The translations under genes were made by a program, and so were the position numbers. Below the pieces are notes generated by a model. It was given only the letters and a program-made list of their open reading frames with translations, did no database searches and was not told where the DNA came from. 64,000 bases of DNA from Streptomyces violaceoruber (GTDB taxonomy: Bacteria > Actinomycetota > Actinomycetes > Streptomycetales > Streptomycetaceae), in contig JODI01000077.1 of the NCBI GenBank assembly GCA_000720805.1, positions 1 to 64,000 of the forward strand, given 5' to 3'. Shown here piece after piece: positions 18,071 through 27,810 of this stretch. How positions within the stretch are numbered: the stretch's first letter is position 1; each line of letters opens with the position of its first letter.

Positions 18071-20424
18071 TTATCTGTCTGTGGCCTGGGGTTTCTGATG
18101 GGGGATCGCAGGCATTCCGAGGGAGACAGGATCGCTGCGCTGGAAGCGGCGGGCCTGATCACGCTTGCTCCGCAAGAAGGTGAGCGTCAGATCGAGCCCT
18201 TCGATCTCGCCGCGCCAGTCCTCTTCGACGGCTCGTTTGCGGCGGGCGAGGAGGTCCTCCTCCAGCTCGTTGAGGCGGGGCAGCATCTTCGGGTTGATGC
18301 TGAGCCTCGGGCAGCGGATGCAGGAGTGTTTGTGCGCGCACGGGGTGCCGTAGGGACGGCCGCAGGAGCCGAGCTCGACGCGGCGCTTGTCGAAGTGCTC
18401 CTGGAAGTCCTCCCACTCGTCGCGGGTGGGCTCTCGGTTCTCCTCCGTCGGCCGTGCTGCTCGGCGTCGGGCGAGGAACTGGTGGTGGTGGCTGATGACG
18501 TCCTCGTCGAAGACCGCAACGTAACCGCGGGTGGTGCGGATGTCGAGGTGCCCGAGCAGGGCGGCGCCGATGTGAATGGGCAGGCCGTTGTTCACCAGCT
18601 CGGTGGCGAACAGCCGTCGGAAGTCGTGCGGGGCGAAGTGCACGTTGGCGAACTCCGGATGCGTGGTCGCCAGCTCATTGCAGGCGCGTCGGACGATGCG
18701 CCATACCGTGGTGCTGGACATGCCGCGGTGACTGCCGCTGTGGACGGTCTGGAAGACGTAGGGCAATTCCTCGCTCCAGACCTTCTCGTGCAGGTCGTAT
18801 CGGGCGCAGACCGGAACGGTGCCATGTTCCTCGCGGTGGCGGCGGATGACCTGCGCGATGACGTGGAACAGTTCGGCCGACATGGGGATGACGCGTTCGC
18901 GGTCGCTCTTGGACGGGCTGATGACCAGGAGCGCGACAACCTCGCCGTTGGGGCGCTGGTACTGCCTGACGCTGAGGTGGCTCAGTTCGGTGAGTTCCTC
19001 GGCACGCAGGCCGGCCAGCCGGAGTGTCTCCACGACGGCCCACTCCCAGAACGCGGCGTTCTCGTCCTGGGAGACGCGCACGAGGTCACCGGTGGTGCGG
19101 TTGACCACACGGACCGGGGGCCGGTTGTGACGCTCGGCAGGACACTCGCAGCCACGTGGTGCCGTCGTGTACGAACTCTTCGCCGGGGTTCACGCTCTGC
19201 GCGGCCATGAGCAGCTCTCTGCACTGGTGCCAGGTGTCGTTGACGTGCTGGGAGAGGATCGGCAGCAGCGGCTGACGGACTCGCGTGCGGTTGGCGATCC
19301 GTTCGTTCAGGCGGCGCCGGCGCAGCTGGAAGTGGCGCAGGCCGGCGTCCCGGGCCGGGCAGGGCGCGACCCATTTCGCCCACCGCTCGGGCTCGGCGAC
19401 GGACCAGGTATGCAGGTCGAGGTAGAGGGACCGGACCGCCAGCAGCGGGCCGTCCATGTCCAGGCGCGGCTTGCCGCCGGGCAGGACCAGCAGCTTCTCC
19501 TTCCACTGTGTGAAGGTCTCCTCCGACAGCCGCAGGTCGGCCTGCTCAGGATTGATGTCCTCGATCACCTTCCAGAACGTCTTGACCAGGCGGGTGATCA
19601 TGTGCCGCAGGGTCGAGTAGTCCAGCTCGGCGGAGCGACGGCGTACGTACTCCACCAACAGGTCCCGCACCTCGCGGTTGTGCAGCTGATGGCGGTCTAT
19701 GGCTTACTCGATCGACAACTGCCCCCGGGTGACAGCAGCCCGCAGAGTTCGCGGAGCGGAGCGCGGAAACTGCCCCATCTCGTGCAACACCGGCCAAGCC
19801 AGTGTGCGGAGAAGGTGCCCGACTCGGCGTCTTACCCGGCCAGAGCATGGGCTCGGCATTCGACGGCGTAGTGCAGCAGGGCCTCGGGCATGAGCCCGTC
19901 CAGGTCGATCCCGAAGACCGGCAACGCGTAGCAGACGTCGGACTTCGCCCGGCCACGACGGGAGGAGCCGACGGGCATCTGATCGACCCGCTCGCAGAAC
20001 TCCTCCAGCCACGGATCATTCGCGATGCTGCGGAACCACGGGGTGTAGCGGGTGAAGGTGTTGGAGCGCAGGCCCAGCAGCGTGGGTCGGATCAACCGCA
20101 TGGCGAAGCAACGGCCCGCCGACGAGTCAGGGCACGGTCGTCCCCAGCGACCCGGCCGACGGGAATGCCCGCATCGTGGCCGGCCGCTTCCCAGCGCTCC
20201 TGCCAGGTATCTCCGGGAAATCCGGTCAGGTAGCCGAGGAACTCCTGCATTTCTTGACGCGCTCGCCACGTCTTGGAGCCGGCAGGCAGGAAGTGCCCGA
20301 TGACCACCTCGGTGATCTCCTCCACCGAGGCCGTCGCGAAGTCCCCAAGCGAGCGAGGCGGCCGCATCGGCTGTGGCGGAGGGGCGGGAATGGTGGCAGT
20401 AGGCTCGAAGTTTCCGGTCGACAC
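18071..20424 (-). pseudogene. Large tyrosine recombinase of a decayed integrase module
   Basis: The catalytic end (18071-19108) is intact. It has GLRAEE with the first Arg, HDFRRLFATE with the HxxR box, LLGHLDIRTTRGYVAVF with the His and Tyr, and then a Cys-containing C-terminal extension (CAHKHSCIRCP). The N-terminal two thirds are spread over three frames: RSLGDFATASVEEITEVVIG near 20350, LLGLRSNTFTRYTPWFRSI near 20070, and EVRDLLVEYVRRRSAELDYS near 19660. Breaks lie near 20130, 19850, 19700 and 19130. The full protein would have been about 770 residues. It cannot be made as one chain. Confidence 0.7.
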
Positions 20425-20497
20425 CCGGCCTTCGGCACTCTCATGACGGCGGACCCGGTTGGTCGTCGGGCCTTGAAGTCGCAGGCTGTCGCCGACT

Positions 20498-21360
20498 TTA
20501 GCGCCCGGCACCGAACACCGCCTCGATGTCGCTCGCCTCGTATCGCTGCGGCCACGTGGTCGGCTGGACCGGCCGTGCGTAGTGCTCTGCGAGCTTGTCC
20601 ACCAGGTCGTCCAGTCCGACCACGGTGTAAAGCGCCGTGGTGCTGATATGGGCATGCCGCAGGATCGTCTGCACCTCCACCAGCGTCAGCTCCGGGTCGC
20701 GGGCGAGTCGGGTCGCGGCGGTGTGCCGCAGGTCGTGCAGCGTCCAGTTCGCCCCGATCACTTCGTCCGCGCGCTGGAGGATGCGGCGGGCCGCCCAGTA
20801 GGTCAGAGGTCTCGGCTGGCCGCGGCGGGTGCGCCAGAGTGGCATGCCGTCGGGTGGGAGCCCGGCCTCCTCCACGTAGGCGGCGAGGGGGCGAGGGCCT
20901 CGGGCGATACCGGAACCGGTTGGCGGGCCCGGCTGCCTTTGGAGATCACCCACAACTGGCCCTTGGTCCAGTCGACGTCTCCGAGTTCCGCCCCGAGCAG
21001 TTCGGAGGCTCTGGCGCCAGACGAGACGTAGCAGGACAGCAATGCCCGGTCCCGTGCGCACTTCATCTGAGTGAACAGTTCGTCCCACTGGTGATCGGGC
21101 AGTGCCCGCGGTTGCCGGGCAGGCACCTTCGGCCGCAGCCGACCGCGCCGGTACGCGGCGCGAGCCTCGATCGGCGACAGGTGCCCGAGCGCAGCACGGC
21201 GTGCCCTGTTCTCAGGCACCGGGTTCACCACCGGACCCCGGCCGAAGTGCAGGTGAAAGGCGTAGAAGCCATGAACTGCCGAAAGGTTGTGCGCAATGGT
21301 CGCCGACGCGTACCCGGCCCGAAGCGTCGGCTTGCCCGTCTTCGGGTTCACCGTCCCGGC
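20498..21360 (-). pseudogene. Tyrosine recombinase of the same decayed module
   Basis: The core-binding part and first Arg box (SGARASELLGAELGDVDWTK) are in one frame, and the C-terminal half (TLHDLRHTAATRLARDPELT with HxxR, then LRHAHISTTALYTVV with His and Tyr) is in another. The frame changes by one base near 20890. At about 21360 the N-terminus is fused to a different small protein fragment. The spacing to the larger recombinase (74 bases, same strand) mirrors the TnpA-TnpB order of Tn554-like modules, so this is a second, independent relic of that type in the window. Confidence 0.65.
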
Positions 21361-21379
21361 CCGGTGGCCACCTGCCCGG

Positions 21380-21830
21380 CGCTGGCGCTGTGGGTTGCAG
21401 CCAGCCGCGGTCGGCGAGCTTGGTCATCTTCGCCCGGAACGGTTCCAGCTTCCCGCGCACCGTCACCTCAAGGCCCAGCTCCTCGCCGACGGTCCTGACC
21501 TGCACCGGGCCGTTGGCAGCCCGCACTATAGCCAGGATCTTGCGGTAGTCAGCGGGCAGCGTGGCCTCATCGCCCGTCCTGCCGCGGTGCGGGATCAGCA
21601 GAACCGCCCGTCCCGCCACCCGGGCCGCCGTCGGGGCGACGGCCGGGGCAGCCTCCGCCACAGCCCGGTCCTGTTCGGCCAGCCTGTTGCAGGACCCGCT
21701 CGGCGATCACGAACTCCTCCCGCTCGGCCTGGACATCCGCCAGCTGCTTGGCCAACTCCTCGGCGAGCGTGTCCAGTTCATCCGGCGAGCCGTGATCCGC
21801 TCCAGCTCCAGCATCCCCACGCCCTCCCCG
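21380..21830 (-). pseudogene. Coiled-coil/winged-helix helper protein fragment
   Basis: A minus-strand coiled-coil segment (AKQLADVQAEREEFVIAERV) near 21745 changes frame and continues as DYRKILAIVRAANGPVQVRT and VRGKLEPFRAKMTKLADRGW, a winged-helix-like end. Such small proteins accompany mobile elements in Streptomyces. The frame shift near 21680 and the join to recombinase sequence near 21380 show it is broken. Confidence 0.45.
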
Positions 21831-22075
21831 CGCTCTCCCGGCACCGGCCCGGTCAGGGACCGTAGGAGGGGCACGGCGGTCGGCGCAGCAGAACCCGACA
21901 ACGGCCCTGACGACAGGTCAGACGATCTTCACCATGGACACCCGCCGACGACCAGCGCGAGTACCCCGCACACCAGCCCCGTGACCTGCGTACTTCATGG
22001 TGCACAGTCTCATTGGGAATGCGGCACTCTTCGCCCGGATGCCGGCCCGCGGCGTGCGTGGTGGTACGTCATCGA

Positions 22076-23047
<972 letters not shown>

Positions 23048-23075
23048 GGCGCGGACTTCCCTTCCCATCAATTAA

Positions 23076-23089
23076 GTACCGGTCGGTAC
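23076..23089. promoter_or_regulatory. TetR-type operator, copy 1
   Basis: GTACCGGTCGGTAC is an imperfect palindrome 28 bases upstream of the aldo/keto reductase start. Two related copies follow toward the TetR gene, at 23108 and 23174. Confidence 0.65.
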
Positions 23090-23107
23090 GGAAGACTAGC
23101 ACATCAA

Positions 23108-23121
23108 GACCGACCGGTACT
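23108..23121. promoter_or_regulatory. TetR-type operator, copy 2
   Basis: Read on the minus strand this is AGTACCGGTCGGTC, matching copy 1 at 12 of 14 positions. It lies in the middle of the divergent promoter region. Confidence 0.6.
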
Positions 23122-23173
23122 GAACTGCGTTCGCCACCTGGATGGGATGAAACCGCTGGTCAGAGTAAATCTG

Positions 23174-23187
23174 TACCGAGGGGTACG
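23174..23187. promoter_or_regulatory. TetR-type operator, copy 3
   Basis: GTACCGAGGGGTAC keeps both GTACC/GGTAC arms of copy 1. It ends eight bases before the first possible TetR start codon, a position suited to autorepression. Confidence 0.55.
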
Positions 23188-23195
23188 CTTGTGGG

Positions 23196-23801
23196 ATGGG
23201 TAACTCCCGTAGGGCCGTCATGGGTCGGCCTCGAGAATTCGACATCGACCAGGCGCTGGAACGCGCGATGCGGGTGTTCTGGACGCGAGGGTACGAAGGT
23301 GCAAGCCTCGCTGAACTGACCGGCGCCATGGGAATCACCAAGACGAGCATGTACGCGGCCTTCGGCAACAAGGAGCAGCTGTTCCGCAAAGCTCTCCAGC
23401 GCTACGGCGCGGGGCCGGCGGCCTATGCCACGCGCGCCCTGGAGGAGCCCACCGCACGGGCTGCGGCCTTGGCGTTCCTCCGCGGAGCGGTCCGCACCAC
23501 GACCCCTCCCGACGGCCCTTCCGGGTGCCTGACCGTGCAGGGTGCGCTGGCGTCGAGCGACGAGAGCCGGGCCGTCCACGACCTGCTCGTCGACTGGCGC
23601 AACGACGCGGGGGTCCGCCTCGAGGAGCGCTTCCGGCGCGCCGTCAACGAGGGTGATCTTCCGCGCAACACCGACCCTCGGCATCTTGCCCGGTTCATCA
23701 TGACGATGGGTTTCGGCATCGCAGTGCAGGCCGCCAACGGCCTTGGTCCTGCTGAGCTCGATGAGATCGTCGACACGGCGTTGCTCGGCTGGCCTGGGTA
23801 G
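23196..23801 (+). CDS. TetR/AcrR-family regulator
   Basis: A 201-residue regulator (193 if it starts at ATG 23220, which matches the usual GRPREFD beginning and has AGGG five bases upstream). The helix-turn-helix spans about residues 18-60 (ALERAMRVFWTRGYEGASLA, GITKTSMYAAFGNKEQLF). The C-terminal ligand domain is helical and has the GCLTVQGALAS segment of TetR proteins that respond to electrophiles or quinones. Divergent from the aldo/keto reductase, with three operator-like repeats between them. Confidence 0.88.
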   Translation: MGNSRRAVMGRPREFDIDQALERAMRVFWTRGYEGASLAELTGAMGITKTSMYAAFGNKEQLFRKALQRYGAGPAAYATRALEEPTARAAALAFLRGAVRTTTPPDGPSGCLTVQGALASSDESRAVHDLLVDWRNDAGVRLEERFRRAVNEGDLPRNTDPRHLARFIMTMGFGIAVQAANGLGPAELDEIVDTALLGWPG

Positions 23802-24044
23802 CGGCTGCACCCCTTCGCTCGCCCCGGTGAGACATTCTCCGCGCATGAGGGCCGTGACGGTGCGGCAAAACTTCGGTACCGTCCGGGACAGACCTACGCC
23901 GCCATTCGGGACGGCCTCGTCCACGGAACGGCTGTCGCCCCGGACTTCACCCACGCCGTCAAGCGCCACCGACTCCTGGACGCGATCGTACGGTCCGCCG
24001 CCACAGGCCAACGAAAAGCCCTCCCAGTCGATGACCGCGCTCGA

Positions 24045-24402
24045 TCACAGCCCGGTGGCCAGCCAGATGGTCAGGGCCGCAGTGGCAATGAGCCCGACGT
24101 TGAGTGCGATCCGGCGGTCTTCGCCGGTCAGGTGGACAGCGACCGCACCGGTCTGCAGGAGTAGGAAGCCAATGGCTGAGGCTGGCGCCAGCGAGGGAGC
24201 TATGCCGGTCAGTGGCGGCAGGATCAGGCCGGTCGCGCCGAGTATTTCGACCGTCCCCAGTGTCCGCAGCGGGCAAGGGTATGCGGTCGACCCAGGCCAT
24301 CATGGGGCGGAGTTGACCGCGGGTGCGGATCACCTTCAGCGTGCCTGCGTAGAAGTAGAAGACTGCGAGCAGTCCCGCGACGATCCAATAGGCGATGTTC
24401 AT
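24045..24402 (-). pseudogene. DoxX-like membrane protein, frameshifted
   Basis: From ATG 24402 the protein begins MNIAYWIVAGLLAVFYFYAG, the first DoxX-like membrane helix, and runs to WVDRIPLP. It then changes frame near 24272 and continues as LRTLGTVEILGATGLILPPL with the remaining helices to a TGA at 24045. The intact protein would be about 118 residues with four membrane segments. A loss of one or two bases near 24272 explains the break. It may instead be a sequencing error, since both halves are well preserved. Confidence 0.65.
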
Positions 24403-24441
24403 GGTTCCCTTTCCGGGCCACCGGTTCACGGTGACCCGTCG

Positions 24442-24500
24442 ATTGCGTCGATTGCGTCACTTGCGTCACTTGCGTCACTTGCGTCACTTGCGTCACTTGC
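24442..24500. repeat. 9-bp tandem repeat upstream of the DoxX-like gene
   Basis: Six consecutive 9-base units lie head to tail: two begin ATTGCGTC and four read CTTGCGTCA, followed by a partial seventh. They start 40 bases upstream of the DoxX-like ATG, so they occupy its leader or promoter. The copies are nearly identical, as expected from slipped replication. Confidence 0.9.
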
Positions 24501-24618
24501 CAGGGAAGCAGCCCCTGGATAAGGCCCGGTCCGTCGTCCGAGGAGAGGGACGTGGGCGGGAGCGCCACAGCCCCGCATCTCGCAAGGAGGGCGGCCGGGC
24601 CGTCCCCTCCGGTCGGCT

Positions 24619-25113
24619 TCAGACGAGGTCGGTGGCGGGCTCGGTCGCGTAGCGGCTCATCGCGTCGATATTGGCCTGCGGCGTCAGCAACCGGCCGTCG
24701 GCGAGCACCTCCTGGAGGTCTCGGAAGTACTGCACGTACAGGTCGGGGGTGAAGGTGCTGAGCATGACGGCGGGTTGGCCGGTCAGGTTGGCGAAGGTGT
24801 GAGGGGTACCAGGCGGAACCATCACGAGCGTGCCCGTGGTGGCGTCGTAGTCCTCTTTCCCGACGGTGAATCGCACGGTGCCGGACAGGATGTAGAAGCC
24901 CTCGTCGTGTTGGCCGTGGCGGTGCTGCGGCGGGCCCTGGGTGTGCGGGGCGAGGACTGACTCGGTGATCGCAAGGCGATGCCCGGTGTGGCTGCCGTCC
25001 TCCAGAACGCGCATGTGCGTGGTGCCCAGAATGATCGTCTCGCCGCCACCGGGACCCACCACTGAGATGGCGGGGCGGGTCTGCGGCTCGCTGGTCTTTG
25101 CTTCTTCGGTCAT
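24619..25113 (-). CDS. Cupin-domain protein
   Basis: A 164-residue single-domain cupin. The metal-binding motif appears as HRHGQHDEGFYILSGTVRFT (motif 1, with two His and a Glu) and PPGTPHTFANLT (motif 2 His). It is probably a small dioxygenase, isomerase or binding protein; the reaction cannot be told from the sequence. The ATG at 25113 is used; a GTG two codons earlier is possible. No signal peptide. Divergent from a LysR regulator 81 bases away, with a LysR-type box between them. Confidence 0.82.
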   Translation of the reverse strand: MTEEAKTSEPQTRPAISVVGPGGGETIILGTTHMRVLEDGSHTGHRLAITESVLAPHTQGPPQHRHGQHDEGFYILSGTVRFTVGKEDYDATTGTLVMVPPGTPHTFANLTGQPAVMLSTFTPDLYVQYFRDLQEVLADGRLLTPQANIDAMSRYATEPATDLV

Positions 25114-25170
25114 GCTCACGAGTGCACCGCCCGGGTGCTGCCAGTGTCCAAGACCCTTTCCGCTGCGCCG

Positions 25171-25185
25171 ATACCTCATGGGTAT
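25171..25185. promoter_or_regulatory. LysR-type box (T-N11-A)
   Basis: ATACC-N5-GGTAT is a perfect 15-bp inverted repeat that contains the T-N11-A signature of LysR regulators. It lies 10 bases before the LysR start and 58 bases before the cupin start, as expected for autorepression and divergent activation. Confidence 0.75.
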
Positions 25186-25194
25186 CGTTGCAGC

Positions 25195-26046
25195 GTGGAG
25201 CTACGGATCTTGCGCTACTTCGTGGCGGTCGCCGAGGAACTGCACTTCGGCCGGGCCGCCACCCGACTGCACATGAGTCAGCCGCCGCTGAGCCGGGCCA
25301 TCAAGCGGTTGGAGGCTGATGTCGGGGCCCCACTGTTCGTCCGCTCGCCTGCCGGCGTCACGCTCACGCCGGTGGGCACGGTTCTGCTCGACGAGGCGCG
25401 GGCCCTCCTCGACCATGCCGACCGCGTAGGTGTACGCGTGAGCGCGGCGGCCGGCGTCGCGATCATCACCGTCGGTATCCTGGGCGACGGTACCGACCCG
25501 GGAGTGTCCAGGCTGGCCGCCGCCTACCGCCGAAGCCACCCCGGCATCGACATCCGCATCCGCGACACTGATCTGACCGACCCCACGTGCGGGCTGCGCG
25601 CTGGACTGGTCGACGTTGCCTTGACTCGGGCACCGTTCGACGAGACTGCCCTGACGGTGCGTGTGCTGCGGACCGATCCGGTCGGCGTGGTCCTGCGCGC
25701 CGACGATCCCCTGGCCCGCCGCGACCGGCTGCGGCTGGCCGAGCTGAGTGACCGCCGCTGGTTCCAGTTCCCACAGGGCACCGATCCCAACTGGCAGTCG
25801 TACTGGAACGGCGGCAGGCCGCGCGAGGGCCCAGTGGTGCGCGCCGTACAGGAATGCCTGCAGGCCGTGCTGTGGAACGGCACGGTCGGCCTGGCCCCGC
25901 TCGGTCACGACCTGCCCGCGGAGCTGGCCGTGGTGCCGCTGATCGACATGGCGCCAAGCCGAGTGGTGGCGGTGTGGAACGAAGGCAACACCAACCCGTT
26001 GATCCGATCCTTCATCGAGATCGCGACAGCCGCGTACCGCCACTGA
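25195..26046 (+). CDS. LysR-family transcriptional regulator
   Basis: A 283-residue regulator starting at GTG 25195. Residues 1-60 form the winged helix-turn-helix (LRYFVAVAEELHFGRAATRL, MSQPPLSRAIKRLE). The remainder is a type 2 periplasmic-binding-like effector domain (VGILGDGTDPGVSRLAAAYR, NGTVGLAPLGHDL). The start is chosen because the canonical ELRILRYFVAVAEE begins at the GTG. Divergent from the cupin gene, with a T-N11-A palindrome in the gap. The inducer is unknown. Confidence 0.9.
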   Translation: MELRILRYFVAVAEELHFGRAATRLHMSQPPLSRAIKRLEADVGAPLFVRSPAGVTLTPVGTVLLDEARALLDHADRVGVRVSAAAGVAIITVGILGDGTDPGVSRLAAAYRRSHPGIDIRIRDTDLTDPTCGLRAGLVDVALTRAPFDETALTVRVLRTDPVGVVLRADDPLARRDRLRLAELSDRRWFQFPQGTDPNWQSYWNGGRPREGPVVRAVQECLQAVLWNGTVGLAPLGHDLPAELAVVPLIDMAPSRVVAVWNEGNTNPLIRSFIEIATAAYRH

Positions 26047-26222
26047 GCACCAGCAACCGGTGCTGCCGCAGCTCGTGAACAATTCGAACGCTGCGGCCCT
26101 CGGGACTGCCTCCCGAAATGGTGGAGATCTGTTGCCCCTTCTCGTGTACGGAGCCAGCCTTGTGGACGATCGCATAATCCCCCAGGGCTGCGGTCACGTA
26201 ATTCCCCAGGTGCTGCCGTCTT

Positions 26223-26534
26223 CTATCTGTCGACCGACCACGTTGCGTCGCCAGGTGGGGCGCCTGCCGTGAGGATGTGGTCGACGATCCGTAGTGCGTC
26301 GGGCAGCGGCACCGTGTCCTCGTCGAGGTACTCGTCGTTCTGGCCGTTGGACAGGATGAAGCCCTGGCTCCGGCCTGCTGCTTGCGGTGTGACGGCGTGC
26401 CCACTGGGATCGTCCTGGTCATCAAGCAGCATCACCATCGCGCGCCTGGTGTTCGTGATGACGGCCAGAGAACGACCATGCGAACTGGTCAGCCATGTTT
26501 CCAACTGCCCGGCCTCGATGCGTTTTCGAAGCAC
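26223..26534 (-). CDS. Imm1-like immunity family protein
   Basis: A 103-residue acidic protein from GTG 26534. The segment AMVMLLDDQDDPSGHAV, then GFILSNGQNDEYLDEDTVPL and ALRIVDHIL, resembles the Imm1 family of small immunity proteins found next to polymorphic or contact-dependent toxins in actinobacteria. No toxin gene is visible on either side, so it would be an orphan. Coding sequence continues upstream with a similar composition (to about 26610), so the N-terminus may be longer or the gene truncated. The assignment rests on motif memory and is moderate. Confidence 0.5.
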   Translation of the reverse strand: MLRKRIEAGQLETWLTSSHGRSLAVITNTRRAMVMLLDDQDDPSGHAVTPQAAGRSQGFILSNGQNDEYLDEDTVPLPDALRIVDHILTAGAPPGDATWSVDR

Positions 26535-26579
26535 CGTCCCAGCGCCGCAGCGGGCGACGCTGGGACGGTGCCATCACTG

Positions 26580-27311
26580 AAGTTCCAGGACTCGGCCATG
26601 CGGATGACCTTCTCATATGTCGTGAGCGGCCTGGCTACTCAAGTTGAATGCGTAATGTCGGCCGGTGTGGTGGAGGGCATGGCGTGGCGCTTGCTGCCCG
26701 GACGTGCGCGGTCGGCCGGGCTGGAACCGCTTTTGGGCCGCGCCGAGCCGCCCGCACGTGGGAGGAGGCGATCACCGCCCGGGACCAGTCGAGCGTCTTC
26801 GCGGCCCGCAGTCCTCGCCGTCGATCGGCCGGACGGTGTCGGCGGGCAGGGGCAGCAGCACCTCGTACCACCAGCGTGGCGTGTGGCTGATCATGCGTAA
26901 CAGACGGTTAGTTGCGCCGTGACGGAGTCGGGGCGGCATGGACGGGTACGCCGGTGAAGGCCGGTATCAGAAATGGTGATCCGGGGTGGGCTGATATCGC
27001 TCTGCGGGTCGCCCCTGGTTTCGGCAGGGGGAACGGGAACCACTCCGACAACGGCAATGAGAACCACGTTGCTCCGTCCGTGAAAGGGATGGACGCCGAC
27101 ACAGGTCCATGATCGACAATCTGAATAGGAGCCACTCCTATTGGGTGGCAGTACGTGCTGTCCGGCTCAGGTCGGAGTGTCCGCGGTGGCGATTGGGTGG
27201 GAAACCAGCGAGTTGGCGGTGCTCGGCGGCCGGCCGTGCCGGCGGGGCCGTGCCCGGCGGGCTCTGCCGGTTGGGAATGCCGGGCGGGGGCTCCCGCCCC
27301 ACGCTCGCCGT
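26580..27311. other. Long non-coding or decayed stretch
   Basis: About 730 bases with no gene I can support. A minus-strand frame near 26830-26890 (TPRWWYEVLLPLPADTVRP) has protein-like character, but it is short, broken and unrecognised. The right end has lower GC for this genome (about 26920-27140), which fits a promoter region for the VOC gene. Confidence 0.4.
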
Positions 27312-27785
27312 ATGTCCGATTTCATCGCCGCCGGCGCCACAGCCGACGACCTTCCCGCACCGGCCGAGGGTCTGCTGCTCACGCACTTTCTCACGGTCGG
27401 TGACGTCCCTCGCTCGCGAGCGTTCTATGCCGATGTGCTGGGCGGGCAGGTGGTGCTGGAGGAGAATCCCTGCATCATCAAGGTCGCCAACAGCTGGATC
27501 ATCATGAATCCCGGCGGCGGGCCCACCGATGACAAGCCCGACGTCGTCCTGCGCCCGCCGGAGGACCGCCACAGCGTCTCCAGCTTCCTGAACGTACGGG
27601 TGGCGGACATCCACGGCTTCTACGCGGCAGCCCGCGCCAAGGGAGCCGAGTTCCTCACCACGCCCATCGACCGGCGCGCCGAACTGCGCTGCTACATGCG
27701 CGACCCGGATGGCTACCTCATCGAGGTCGGCCAGTCCACGGGCCTGCTCAAGGGCATCCTGGCGCGCACCGATACGGAAGCCTGA
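27312..27785 (+). CDS. VOC / glyoxalase-like protein
   Basis: A 157-residue vicinal oxygen chelate protein with two beta-alpha-beta-beta-beta halves. LLLTHFLTVGDVPRSRAFYA starts the first half and SSFLNVRVADIHGFYAAARA the second. The C-terminal RCYMRDPDGYLIEVGQ carries the usual metal-ligand Glu. It could be a dioxygenase, a lyase or a drug-binding resistance protein; the sequence does not decide. ATG 27312 fits the domain start. It stands alone and faces a DUF5996 gene tail to tail. Confidence 0.82.
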   Translation: MSDFIAAGATADDLPAPAEGLLLTHFLTVGDVPRSRAFYADVLGGQVVLEENPCIIKVANSWIIMNPGGGPTDDKPDVVLRPPEDRHSVSSFLNVRVADIHGFYAAARAKGAEFLTTPIDRRAELRCYMRDPDGYLIEVGQSTGLLKGILARTDTEA

Positions 27786-27810
27786 CCAATGCACTGCTGA
27801 CCGAAATTCG

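Noticed and set aside
24442..24500. Possible CRISP-like array
   Set aside because: Units are 9 bases with no spacers, so this is a simple tandem repeat and not CRISPR.
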